64,000 nt of DNA, taken from Sphagnum compactum (Eukaryota > Bryophyta > Sphagnopsida > Sphagnales). Position numbers and translations under genes: made by a program. The stretch's first letter is position 1. Each line of letters starts with the position of its first letter. The stretch is from positions 10,168,001 to 10,232,000 of the forward strand of contig OZ234497.1 of assembly GCA_965153455.1 (NCBI GenBank), read 5' to 3'. The notes under the pieces were generated by a model, which was not told the DNA's origin, ran no database searches, and saw only the letters and a list, made by a program, of their open reading frames with translations. This document shows, in pieces, positions 21,496-35,300 of this stretch.

Positions 21496-24400
21496 TCAAA
21501 AAGGTAAAAAAATTCGCACACATAGAATAGCACGTCCTGCAATCGCATCCAAAGTAATTGATGTTATCTGCTACAAGTAAACATAATCTTCTTGTTCAAA
21601 CCTCCAAATCTAAAGCCAATAACCACCTCCATGTATAGTGGCATAATGCAATGTATCTTGGTGATGGGCAATTGTTAGATTTTCTATAGCCATAGGCATA
21701 ACACGTTGAAACAAGGTGGCTCGTTGTTCACATGCTTGAATCCACACATTAGGATCATCCATGTTGATTATTGCCATCGCACCTTGTCAAATGGAGGCTA
21801 GTAATTCAGGTTCATGGCCAAACAATAAAAAGTATGGTGAAAAAGATGAAAGAGAAGCTTGTCAACTAAACCTTTACCCCATAGCTAACCAAGGTAGCTA
21901 TAAGTCCCAATCTCGAATATGGCCTTTGTGAAAACCATACTCTTGTAACCCCTGCTTCATTGTCTGCACCATTCACTAAATTAACTCGTTTGCCTCAGGA
22001 TGGTCTTATGAAGTCATGTGATGATCAATCAATGCTTTCTCACACAACTCTTGGAATTCCCCATGGAATTCTATACCTTGGTCAATGAGAACTTTAGTTG
22101 GAGCCCCAAACCTACTAAGCCTTATCCAAAAATACATATGCTGCTCCTTCATTGCTACGATCCAACAATGGAACCAATTCCAACCACTTGGAGAAATGTT
22201 TAATCATAACCAAAACATATTGGTTATGTTGAGGTGTCAAACTCAATGGGCTAGCAAAAACCATACTCCATCGATACCCAAGCCCCATAATTGGTAAAAT
22301 TGTAGGTGAGGTGTAGGTGCATTGGAAAATGCTCGAACTTAGTCACACACCATACACCTAGAAACAAATTGTTGAACTTGCAATTGCATCCTTCGCACTA
22401 ATTGTGTCTGAAGCAAACTATATGTCTGTCGAATCCCAAAATAACCCAACTCCTCATGAACATGCCTCACAAGGTTTTCATGTTGTTTTGAACGAGGCAT
22501 AACCTTCACTTGTCCATATGCCCACATCTGTAAGAGGGAATTACCTTCTCATTTGAATTGATTGGCCTTATGCACAACACGATCCCTTTCCTTGGGTGTT
22601 AATCCAATTGGAACTTCATTTGCTTGCAAATATGCAATGACAAGTGCATCATCATAAATATCTAGGGCACCATTTCCCTCCGACTCCATGTCCACATCAT
22701 GGGGATCCCCATCAATTACATTAATCTGAAATACATCCCCAGAACACCCCAATAAGGTACAAAGGTATGCAAAAACATGCCATCTTGGTACCGCCTCCAA
22801 ATTCACATCACCATGCCAATGAGCCCCAATGGTATAATCCTCATTGGAACTTGGGTTCCAATTCAACCCATCGGCATCTCGATTAACCCTACCAGATTTA
22901 GGAATTATATCAAAATCATACTCTTATAAGATAAGTGCCCACATGGGTAACTTACCTGTGAGATCATCTGATTCCATAAGGAATTTCAAAGGTTGGTAAT
23001 CGATAATCAAAATGAATGGGCTACCATAAAGATAACATCAAAATGATGAAACAACTTAAACAACTACAAGGCACCCCCCCTCATATGAGCTATATTTGGC
23101 TTTCGTTTTGTTGTTGGACTGACTGGCATATGCCACCACAAACTTTTGACCATCATCATCAAGTTGGGTAAGCATAACTCCCAACCCTATATTCCAATCA
23201 GTGTGTAATTGAAACGGTCATCCTCGGATGGGTCGCCTCAAAATGGGGGTTGATGAAAGCTTGGCTTTCAATTTTTGAAAGGCCTATTCTTGTGGCTCAT
23301 CCCAAATGAATTCCTAATCAATTTATGTTAGTTGAGTTAAAGGTTTGGTTATGCTACTAAAGCTTTTCACAAACCTTCGATAGTAATTACACAAGCCTAG
23401 AAAAGTTTGTAATCGACTAACATCTATTGGTTGGGGAACCTATGAAATGGCCTCAACCTTGGCCTTCTGAACCCCTAATCCACTTGGATAAATCATGTGA
23501 CCTAGGTCCTCTACCTGAATATGAAAGAATCGACACTTGCCTGGATGAAGTTTAAGGTTATGTTCCTTAAGTCTTCCAAACACATCTTGCAAATGGTGCA
23601 TATGATCTCCTAGGGTCAAGCTGAACACAATGATGTCATCAATGTAGCATTTGGCAAAACCAAGACCTGCCAACATTCAATCCATGACCTTTTGAAATTA
23701 TGCAGGGGCATTTTTCAAACCAAATGGCAAAAACTTCCATTGGTACAAACAATTATTCCCATGGAGGTCAATTCCCCAAAATGCTAGCTTGACCTTATCA
23801 CCTTCCTTCAATGGCAACTGATGGTAGCCAAACCTTAAGTCCAAGGTACTAAAAACCTTGGCCTATCCAAGGGCATCAAAGATTTCCTCTAGTAGGGGCA
23901 TGGCATATTTGTTTGAATAGGTTTATTCATTCACTGGACAATAATCCCCACACATGCAACATTCAGTCCAATTGCCAAAAATGTCTTTCTTGGCTAACAT
24001 TATTATTTCTGAAGCATATTCACCCCTAAATAATTCCACCAAACCAACATCTAGCAACTCTGTTATTCAAGCCTAAACCAAGGTTCTCCCCACCTCACTA
24101 AGCTTGTAAGGTCACCTGAAAATTGGATTATCATCCTCTAATATGATTCGGACCTCTTGTCCCTTTAACTAACCCAATTCCTTCAAATTGAAAGCAAAAC
24201 ATCTAATGAAATCTCATATCATCCGTCGTGTTTCTTGCACCTCGCCTCCTATAATTATTGGGCCAATTCTTGGGTCCCATGTTTTTGCAATCACCTATAC
24301 CTTAGGTTGGGATGATGAAACATCCCCAACACCCAAGGTTGAAGGCATGGCCTGTGATTGCTATGCAAAATGTGGAAAGGTGTCATCATGTATTGGCGCC

Positions 24401-24498
24401 CCCACATCACCAATTTCCTCTTCCACACCCATAAATGTCCCTTGGGATCCTTGATCCCATAATTGCCAAGGATGTATTTGTCCTATTGTAACATCACC

Positions 24499-24511
24499 CC
24501 CCCCCCCCCCC
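24499..24511. repeat. Poly-C run
   Basis: A 13-base C homopolymer within the Ty3/gypsy relic; the length may be unreliable in the assembly. Confidence 0.8.
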
Positions 24512-26299
24512 TTGCATCGCCATAACTGACCCAACAAAAGGTGCAACAAGTGAAAGATGGGTTGGAGTGGGTGGGTGTATTGGCCAAAATGTAATTATTT
24601 TGCCAAGACCAAACTGAAAATCCTTGTGAGGCAATTGAAATCCATAACTTGCCCCAAAATTCGCCTATGGGCTCCTTAGGAATTTGCCTTGCACAACTGT
24701 GATGTCAATGCAGAACACATGGCCTGTTCCCTTTCATCTACATTGGGTTCTTTCCATACTAGATGAATGGGAATCCCAAATTATCCATAGGCCCCCATTC
24801 CTAAATGCATGAGAATGTGGAAAACTCAAGAATGTTGGTAGGGCTGCTCGTGGAAGAACAACCCTATTGACCATAGACAAATGTGATTGGTCATTATGAC
24901 GAACTGCACATGAATGGCATTTGGATCCAATATGTCATCCACCAAGCATGTGGGTGACCTAGGAATGAGCTCATATGCTCGTTGGATCACCTTTGGTAGT
25001 GCTAAGTTAATCCACATCCATTGAAACTAATGAGCTCATGAACCAATTGAAACAACATCCACTTACACTGGCTCACTAAAACAAGCCCTAATCTGTTGCC
25101 ATCCAACTAAAACAGTTGGCTTAAAATCCCCAAATGGTGGGACATTCTCCAACAAATATGCACATGAGTGCATATGTGATTGTTGTGAATGTTGCACAAC
25201 ATGAATTAATTCTTAGAATAAACCTGACTTGGAATCAGAAAATCCTTGGCCCACGTACATTTCCATGTGGAAGACCTTGGCATGGCCATCCAGAAAATGA
25301 CCAAATCAATTGGCCCAATCCTTGCCAAATTTGGCGCCCCTAGCAAGGTGATGTTGTTTGGTAAAGAACATTAATAACCCTATATGGTTGATGTTGGTAA
25401 CAAGTGGGGATACCTTTGTTACAACATCATGACATGTTGCATGGAGGCTTGTCTGGCTTATGGATCCTTCTAATGATGCACATTTCCTTTTTTTTGCAAC
25501 TTGCATGAAAACTATTATTCCCATAAACAAAGTCCTTGAATGTTTGCACCCTTGTTACCATCAAGGTTTTGATTGTGCTTGAGGATTTACATGCATTGAT
25601 CACTATTTAGATCATTTCTAAACAAAACCTAAATGATAATCATGGTCTTTTCCAAACATGCTTAAGAAAAAGGCTTTGCATTTCAATGTATTTTCCTTTG
25701 GTGTTTCAAAATGAAAACTTTTTGTATGCCAATCCATTGATGGATTATGTAAAATGAACCAAGATAACCCAATGATGACAGGGTTTGTTGAAGATGAAAT
25801 GACATTGAGAGTAATTTTGCTAGAATGTAATTCCATGGTAGTCTCCAATGCCTCGGTTTCATGGGTCACAAATCCTAAAAAGAAACTCCAATTATTAATG
25901 ATTTCAATTGCCACTATTGTGATCACTATTACAAAATGTGCATGTAATTCATTAATCCCTATTCACTAAAATAGTGAATTCACTGCATCCCCACTAAGTC
26001 CTATTCATTATGACTAGTGAATTCATTCAAAATTTAATGAAATCATTTGGCATACTGCAAGGACACCTTTTGTTGTAGTGGATTTTTTTCATTAAAATTC
26101 ACTTATGTTGTAAAACTAACTCCTTGTCAATGAGACATGCATATGCACCAAAATCAAACAATGTTTGAATTTTTATTGTCATGGGTTTAATACACTTAAT
26201 TATGATCAGTAATAGTATAGTAAACAAGGTGTTGGAGTTTGAATATAAGCTAGGATTGTTTAGAATGCATGATGCATTTAGGTCCAAGTTTAAGGTCCT

Positions 26300-29200
26300 T
26301 ATGGCGAATAAACATTTTCTAATTTTTTAAGGTGCAAGATGGTGAAAAGAATGATAAAAATTATGTGTTGACCTCGATAATTGCTAACTATGTGATTTCG
26401 TTTTCCATGTTTGCATGCATTAATGTTGTTTTTATTGTTTTGTGAATGACTTGAATCATGTTTGTTAGTAACACATTTTTACATTCAAATTATCCTACAC
26501 ATTAAAAAATGCATCATTGTTGGATTCTTGCCCTTCCCCATCACTACAAATACCACATATCCATAATGACAAAGGCATCAACTTCGACTATGTGTTAAGC
26601 TCCATGTATCCAATAATTATTTTGGTAAAACTTTGCACACATGCAAACAATTTCTATCCTAAAACAAGGAATAATGTTGTGCATGCACACAAAAGTTCAT
26701 ACACGCACATGTACACACATACATGCAAGAATATTTCCAACATTTGTGACTCCATAAGAATAATGTCATGTCATCTCAAATACTTGGGAAACCACATTCA
26801 TTTCCATGACCTTGAAGGTTTCAATGCATGGCCTTATTTTCCCATTTTCACCCCAAAAGAAAGTGAGCAATTTTTTTTTGAATAGTTCACTAAGGTTATT
26901 CTTTTCCTTCGGTTTTTATATTCCTCCCCCATGGTCCTTCCCATCATGCCTTAAAAATCTTTCTTCTTTATTCTTACCATTTCCCTTTCATTTAAGTGGT
27001 TATAACTAACTATTTTTTATTGGTAATGTAATATTCAAGTTTGAAGCTATGTCTTCTTGTTTGGCTACCATCAAGTTGGCTTTCCTCTTGGTTGGTAGTT
27101 GCTACTAGTAGAAAATGAATATTTTATCATAAAAAATTTAGTAATTCGTAAGTTCTCAAACGAGCTCCAATTTGAACGTTTGAAGGGTTTATCTTATAGC
27201 CCTTGGAAAGAGCTTTCCAATGTCATTTTAAATGTCTTAATCGGAAAAAATTTAACATTTGAAAATGCCAAAAACATGAAGTTTGAAGTTTGGCAATCAA
27301 TTTCAGCTATTTTAGTTGGCAATTTTGATAGGCACTTTCAATTAGCCAATTTCAGTAAGCACTTTTGATTGGTCACTTTTTGGAAGCAATTTGATTGGTC
27401 TTTTTACTAATGATTAGTTATGTAATAAAAGTAAGTTTGTTGGCTAACTTATTAAGTTCAAGAATAATTATTTCCTTCTATTCCTAATAATTTCTTCACC
27501 TAACAACATCCTATCAATTTGCATGGGATTGTGTTTTGGTACATACACCATTAGTTAGGATGACACAAAGGTCATGCAATTGTTCTATATTAGCAACGAC
27601 TCCCATTGCTTTTCATGTCAACATTTGAAAAGCCTACTATCACATCAAACAAGTTGTGTAAAAACTTAGTTCAATGTTGTAAGACTTAACATGTTAAACA
27701 ATAGGTCTTTCATTTTAGTATGTAATCAAAATTGATTCATGAGTGTAGCTTCATTGTGTAAACTCATATGTGTACACAATAGTTGTGCATGATCCTTGGT
27801 GAAAGGATCACAACTTACTTGTTGATATGTGTTTTTTGTTCAATTTTTTAAAAGTGGCATTAAATTATTCAACAAATGCTTCAAAGTCATTCAAAAATGA
27901 AAATTGGCATTCCAACAAAGGTGCAAAACGTTAAAGTTGTACTCAATAACAATGTGCCAATGAATCCAACTTGGGCTTGGCCATTTGGATAATGATAGGG
28001 TGAAAATAAAATGAATAGGTGCACTTGGTTAAAAAAACCTCAAAAATTTGAACATGTTCCATCAAACTTGTTGAGAAGATTGATTCGTGGTTCCTTTGGA
28101 TGGGGTGGTGTTGTAATGACACGCCTTAATGATGTTGATGTTTGAATAGTTTGAAGATGATCAAATGATTTATACACAATTGATTTTCTTATTGCATAAG
28201 TTTACAAGCAACAAGGGCTCTTCCATGGATGTGACTATTTTAATTCTTAACATGGACACAATTTCCAAGTGAAAACAAGGACAATGAAAACAATAATAAA
28301 TGTAGGCATGATGGGGAGTTTATTCAAATTGTCATGAACATGAAAACTAAACATGTTTTCCAGAATACACAAAACCAAAACAAACTATGGAGAAAAACAA
28401 GCCTAAAACTAAATCCAAACACAAAACATGAAAATCAAAGAAAAGAACATGAAGTATGCAAACAAATAAATGAAATATTATTTTGATAACATATGCTAAC
28501 ATGAACATGACATGAAATGAAAAAAACTATGGTGCAAGAACATCTTGTAAACCAGTGTTGAACAAATTAAAGTAATGGGGCTTTTACTTTTATAAATATA
28601 CTCCTTTGGGGGCCTAACTCAAATTTTGTTTTATCGACGTCATATTCTCATTGTTTTAAATATTTTTCAAAATAAAGTATAAGTAACCATAGGTTAAATA
28701 AGTCAACTACATGTTAAGTATAATTAATTAACTAAAAATTATGGATGAAAATGGACCATGGTGGATCAACTTCATCCATTATGGGTGATGATGGTCACAA
28801 TGTTAGTGATGATGTTGGGGTATTTCCATGCTAACACAAGCCAACCCTACACCCTTGGATGAGTGTTTATTTTAGAATACTCCAAAATATCTCCATTTGT
28901 AAGTTTGTTTTAAATCATCAAAAAATCTTTTAACCTTACACAATGTTATAGTATATTATAATGTACATATATGTTAAAGATGTTTATGATTGCTTTGGTT
29001 TTTGTTATTGTGGTTACATTTGTTAAGGCTATCATCCATGACAAATTAACACCATATTCTTTTCAGAATTTATAATGTTTGTGGTTTCCAATTCAAAATG
29101 AAATCATCTAAACTATTTCAACATCATATGAAAGTTTTATGAACTTTAATGGCACCAATAATCAACAAAAATGGTAAAGTCCTTCACATCACAATTTTTG

Positions 29201-32200
29201 AAATTAAAAAAAATGTTCACAAAGATTGTAACCTAGGTTATATTATAAAATCATAATTCATTATTTCTTGGTTAAAAAATCATTTTTACAACAACTTTAC
29301 ATTTTTGGCTTTTAAAAATACATTGTCAAAAGTACTATTAAAGGTTCAAAACTTTGTTGAAGTTAATCCATGTTAGCTTGCAATTTATTCAACTTTCCAC
29401 AATCAAGGTTGTCAATTTATTAAAAGTGGCTCCAACTACAACCTTCTATAGATTGAATGAAATGGGAATTCACATGCATTCTTCAATCACATACAATGTA
29501 AAAACAACCAACTTTGGTTGTCAATGGTGGTGACATCATAACTCACTAAAATGAATTCTTCAAGTTTTGCATAATAAGTTTGATTGCATGCAAAGCAAGT
29601 TTGTGCATTGCCTCATATGTGGTCCAACTTGTATGATCCCACCAAATGTTTCTTAACACAATTTAACAACTTCAAAAATTGAAAAAAAAGGCTCGATGAA
29701 TTCCAAATATGTCATGGGGTGCCCCTATTTAAATAAATGCCAAATTGTGACAAATGTGCATGCCTTTTCTTCTTTGCCTTGTCCCCATTTGCTATTAATA
29801 CAACATGTATAAATGACAACATTTGGACACATAAAGCTCTTGATTTTCACATGTTAGTTAGTGGAACTCACAAAGTAATCCCCAACCCATTCTAGCTTTT
29901 TGCACTTCCTAAGGCTAAAATGCTTGATTAAATAGTCAAGTTTGGGACTAGTAATTTATCCTATTCTCAATTGTAAAAATAATAATGCATTTCACCATTT
30001 TCATTTTGGAATCTCCCACATAGGCAAGCTCAAACCATGAAACCCACATGGCCCAATGGTCTTAGTAAACTCTATGGAACTCCTAATCTATCTTTTGAAT
30101 TTCTTCCTTTTTCTTACAATGGACACATGTTTTATAAGCTTTATTAAAAGTTTTTTGATGTGCCTTCATTAACAACTTGGGCTATGATGTCAACAATTGA
30201 TGCAGAGATAGGTAAAGAAACATCTAGGTTAATAATGTCAAACTTAAGAATTGGATTGATCACAATAGAAGATGTAGAAGTTGACAAGAAGAGGTGAAAG
30301 AGAAAATTAGGAAAAGGTTTTAGCAACAATGTATCTAGCAAGAATAAACATGACCATGACAAATCAACATGACCACAACTACAAAAAACAAACATGCAAT
30401 GAAAACCAAACACACACTAATGGAATGAACAAAAATTAAGTCCAATTAAATTGGGCTTGGCAAAAATTAATTGGACTTCAAAACTATACTGCATTTTGTA
30501 ATGCAATGTGCAAAGTTCAAATAGTGAAAAACACGGATATAATATAAATGAATTCTATGTTTTGACATAATCAAAACCTACAAATCTAGCAATGTGGAAA
30601 ATAAACCCATAACAAAACTTTGTAATGACCAAAACTATGAAACAACAATATAGAAATTAATACATGTGTACATGATTTTGGAAGGGCCAACTTTTCCCAT
30701 TTGTGCTTGCCTAGATCTTTCTCTATTGCTTCAACAATGTGGAACAAATGCAAAAAAATGCAACTTTAAACAATGATTGACAATATATTCCAAATCACAA
30801 CAAGGTAGCAAAATTTAATGTGAGATATTTTTTCCCTTGCTACAATCCCACTCTTGACATCAAATATGCTCCTCCCTTTGGTGCATTTTGACCCTTAGTT
30901 CATCCTATTAACCTCCTCCCACATCCTTTTGTCTATTTTTAAAAGCAACAACAACTACTTTGTTGTTTCCATAATGAAAGGTTTCATCATGAAACTAGGT
31001 GATTGTGAATGTGTAGCATGTAGTTTAATTTATAGGTTTGCTCATTCCAAATCACTTGACCATACCAACAACATTTACAGACTCCACATTTTTTAGAAAG
31101 TTATTAATGTATTTGGGCAATCAAATTTTGATAACAGGATGCCATTTCATCCATGCATTTCCTTCAAAGGATATGCCAACCTCCTTTTTGTGTCATGAGA
31201 TTGTGAAAATTTGTCACAAATTAAATTGTTGTACCTACATGATGCGCCATTAATCTTTTTGATTAATGTAGATGAGAAATATGCGCTATGAATTATCATG
31301 GAAGGTTAAAAGTGCACATTCTCTAATTCTTGACTATCCAAGTGGCAAGAGCTTTGCATGATAAATTGACAAATCAATTTATGAAACCTATGACCTTGAA
31401 AAACCTTTACATAATAAACAATAAAAGGTTATAATGTGATTTATATTCTTTGACCAAACATTGGATGATTTTGATTTTTCATTCAACCATGGGTATCATT
31501 TTTATTCTTTGTTCATCATATCATGAAGCCTCTAGTAAGGCCAATATACGGAAGAAGCTTTCAATCAATTGCACCTAATATCACACAACTTAAATGGGAA
31601 AGTTACCAAAATAGGAGTTAGTTATTAAATCTGATTTTGGCAATGAAAAATGCCAAAATTTAATTAAACCAAAGAAAGAAGATTGACAAAAGTGGCTTCA
31701 TGAAGTCTCAAAGTGGTTGTTTACTTATAAAGCCCCATAAGTGAGATTGACCCTCTATATCTTCGGGTCGGCTGCAATGTCATCATTACTTCAGAGGATA
31801 ATTCCTCAAGACTGCCCCTTGAAACAGGGGGTGGACTCATCAAACCTGTTGCATGGATGACGTGACACCTGGATGATGGATCTGGAGACGTCGTGGGACC
31901 TGGGCCAAGTCCCAAGTCTCGACAAACGAGGTGCCCCTCTTGGCTTCTGAGTCCTATCCACACAAGCCATCACCGATTGGTTCAAAGTTCAAACCAGGTG
32001 CCGAAACTTTGTGCTCCTTCATTAGGGTTTAGCGTCCATTGCAGCAACTCCTGCTGCTGCACGGAACACGATGCTTTCGTTGCTGCATCGAGCGAGGCTT
32101 TTGATTTGGGCGATTGTGTGCAGCACGGATCTTCGAGCAGGAAAACCTCTACGCAGTTGAATTGGGAGAAACTAAGTAATGTTTTATTGGGTTTTTCGAG

Positions 32201-32236
32201 AAAGCGCACTGCCTGTGCATATAATTCTAACCAACT
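26300..32236. other. AT-rich gene-free stretch between the gypsy relic and FTSHI5
   Basis: About 6 kb of AT-rich sequence without a supported gene. Short open frames are scattered on both strands with no conserved motif. The last 600 bp (about 31700-32236) is GC-richer and probably contains the FTSHI5 promoter and leader. Confidence 0.5.
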
Positions 32237-32244
32237 GACAGTGC

Positions 32245-32246
<2 letters not shown>

Positions 32247-32281
<35 letters not shown>
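32247..32281. repeat. (GA)n tract in the FTSHI5 leader
   Basis: A 35-bp GA run, followed by a short GT-rich extension, ends 90 bp before the FTSHI5 start codon. It lies in the same orientation relative to its gene as the tract in front of the invertase gene. Confidence 0.85.
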
Positions 32282-32284
<3 letters not shown>

Positions 32285-32370
32285 GAGTGTGTGTGAGCGC
32301 GTGCGTGTGAGGACTTTTCAAGCTGCTGGAGGAGGCAAGGAGAAACCTTAGGAACGGCAAAGGGTGAGGG

Positions 32371-35300
32371 ATGAGTGTTCACAGCTTATGTGTCACTTCT
32401 CCCTCGCTCTTCGGACCGTGCAGCGTGAGGAATCCGCCGTTGCAGCTCTCACGATGTAGCGGCAATAGCAAGGAGAAATTGCCGCTGTTATCGTCGTTAC
32501 GACGCAATTGCTGTTCTTCTAGGGTTTATAGCGACGGCTCGGGTTCGAGATCAAGGACGCATGGAACGGGAAGAGAAGAAGGAAGCTGCTTCGCTTTTTT
32601 AAGATCTCGGGAGCAGAGGTTCTCGCAATCGTCCTTCGGGCAGCGGGAGCTATTTCTGGCCGCCGTCTCGTTGGTTTCACCTTGCTCTAGGTTCATTAAA
32701 CCCTCCTCTACAGTATTTTGTCAAACACCGAGAAAAGAAGCTGAGCATGTGGATAGGGTGGATGCTTGCCCTCGTTGTTCTCCTTCTTCTTCTTGTCCGT
32801 GGTGCACCGTTTCTGCTTCTCGGAGCAGTGAAAGCATCCAGGTCCCAGAGCAACGAGAACACGCTTCTTCTTCCGACACACTTCCGTGCCCTACTTTGGC
32901 GACTGGAGATGAAACCGGTGGATATTTGCGACAAATTAGGGGAGTTCCACGGAATGATCTGCGAGAACGTGTTACTCTCTTCAGCAGATGTTTGGGCAAG
33001 GCATTGGCAGCTGTTGTGATCTTTGCAGCGTTAGGGTTTGGCCCAACTTGGACGTCTCAAAAAGCCCTTGCAACCCCTCAAATGACCTCTTCCTCTGCCA
33101 GAAAAAATGCCTCTGAAAGGACACCATCGAAAAGAGAGGTTGAGGGACATGCCACAGACGAAGTGGAAGAGACAGGAGGAGAGGAGACTGAGGAGATGCG
33201 GCAGGAAGCAGAAAGGGAAAGGTTAGAGAGGGAACAAAAAATACGATCAGCATTGCATGTGGACCAGAAGCTCAAGGAACTTGAAGCATTTGGGAGAGTG
33301 GCAGGTCACAGGCCAGCCCAGCAAAGTGTGTTCTATGGAAAAGTGAGGGAAGCAATTCGCAAGATAAGAGTAGAAAGCCGACAGATGACAGGGTTAAGGC
33401 TGAAGGAATTGGAATCCTTGAATTCCCAGCTGAAGAGGGAACAGGTTCAAGTTGGCAATAGAGCAAAAAACATACTGGTTGAGTATGAGAGTGCTAAAAA
33501 AAAGTTGGAGAAACTCAATGCAGAGGATGATGATAAGTGGCAAGAGGAAGAAGCCCTAACAAGAGCAGTAGCAGATGCAGAGGCGGAATTTATTAAGTTG
33601 TGGCAAAGTATCCTGGATTTGCAGGCTGAGATGTTGAAGAACCGTTTGAAGGTGGGGCAGATGATTTTGTGGGACCTCCCCAGGGTACTGGACCACTGTG
33701 AAGCTGAGTTTGATGATGTTTATCAGCAATGGCTGAGAAGAGAATCTGCCAATACCACTAGCAAAGCTGAAGGAACAGTGCCAGCAAAAATTATTGAGGA
33801 CCTGGAAAAGATTGCCAACACAGTACGGGAGCAAACATTGTTGCCTCTTGCTGTTGGGATTGAAGAGCAGGAGCAACACAAGGTTGAGATTAATGCTGAG
33901 ACCCAAGAGCTACTTGACAAAATCAAAGAAGAACAAGAAAAAGGAAAAGAGTTGAGAGTTCTTTATGAAAAACTGGTCAGGCAGCAGCTGGGTAAGGGTG
34001 GGGGGAATGATGAACTTACCCAAATAAAAACTACTGCTGAAGATGTGCTGAGGGGATTTCCACTGCCTGAACTCAACATTGATGATTCATTCGAGAAAGA
34101 TACAAATCTGCCATTGATGCCAGGTCTAGAAGGAGCACTTGGATGGAAGGCTTGGCGCAAAGAGACGAAGGATAAATTTAAACAGTACTTGCTGGACAAC
34201 CCAGATATTGGACGTCAGTATGTTGCTGAGAAGCAGGAAGAAATCTTGGTTGCAAGGGATAGAGTGATGGCAAAGACCTGGTATAATGAGAAGAGAGCAC
34301 GCTGGGAAATGGATCCTCTTGCTGCCTCACATGCTGTGACAAAGAAGCTGGTGGGAAAAGCTCGCATTCGGCATGATCGTGCCATCATGTACCTCACAAT
34401 GAAGGGTGATGAAAGGGAGTATGTTGTGGATATTGGAGCTGTAGATGCAGTTCTTGAGGAGGCTGGGGGATTTGATACACTGTTTATCAAGATGATAACA
34501 TCAGGAGTTTCCACCTCCACTGAGTTCATGTGGATACCATTTGATGAGTGGCCAGTATGGAATCTCTTTCAGCTTCCGTTCAAAATGGTGTGGTGGATGT
34601 TGGAAGATGTCTGGAACTCCCCTCTGTTGCGCACTGTGAGGCCATGGTATTTTAAAACACTGAGTGAGGCATTTGAGGAAATCATGATCCGCTTTGGTTT
34701 CCCTTTGGTCCACAGGTTAGTTCCCAAGCAGATACAAGTAGCCCTTGGTTTTGACTTGCCAGAAGGAGCAGAAGTTGCGGAGCCTACAGATCTGATGGTG
34801 TGGCAACAAGAAGCTCAAAAGAAAGTTGATGCCAGATATGGTGAGGGCACTGGATCTCCAGCATGGTGGATTTCTCTACCTGTCCGGACTTATGTTGTGG
34901 GAATGCCTCTCTTGTTTTTGTTGCAGTTTGTGGTGCATTTTGTGTTGGCACCAATCCGACCCAGAAAACTTGCCATGAATGAGGTCCAATGGAAGGAGAA
35001 AAAGCAGGAACAGCTAGAGAAGGAGATTAATGCTGACACCAAGAAGGATATTATTGATCCAATCAAGAATGTGTTTGACAACATGAAAAGGGTGAAGCGC
35101 CCTGAGGTTCGATTGAAGGATTTTGCAGGTATTGATACTGTAAAGGAGGAGATTAATGAGGTCATCAGCTTTTTACGTAACCCAAAGTTTTTCAAGGAGA
35201 TGGGAGCCAGACCTCCCCGTGGTGTTTTAATTGTTGGTGAACCTGGAACAGGCAAGAGTACTCTTGCTTTGGCAATTGCTGCTGAAGCCCGGGTGCCCAT

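Larger units (their letters stand above)
21223..26290 (-). mobile_element. Ty3/gypsy retrotransposon polyprotein relic with a C-terminal PHD finger
   Basis: Domains appear in pol order reading down the coordinates. First comes an aspartic-protease-like block at 26290-26100 (LFDFGAYACLID, family form DSGA) with its downstream VIIGLSWFILHNPSMDW block near 25780. The reverse transcriptase lies at about 24050-23440, with the YIDDIIVFS catalytic box near 23640. RNase H follows at about 23250-22900. The integrase zinc-binding His/Cys block is at 22527-22339 (HVHEELGYFG...CMVCD). The integrase core lies near 22090-21640 (DQGIEF...GEFQELCEKA). A C-terminal PHD finger at 21495-21223 stays open. Many stops and shifts interrupt the body, so the element is dead. 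LTRs and primer-binding site were not identified. The protease part is separated from the reverse transcriptase by 1.5 kb and might belong to another copy. Confidence 0.85.

Noticed and set aside
30144-30413. 89-codon minus-strand frame in AT-rich DNA
   Set aside because: The hydrophobic and Ser-rich content has no recognisable domain or neighbouring exon.
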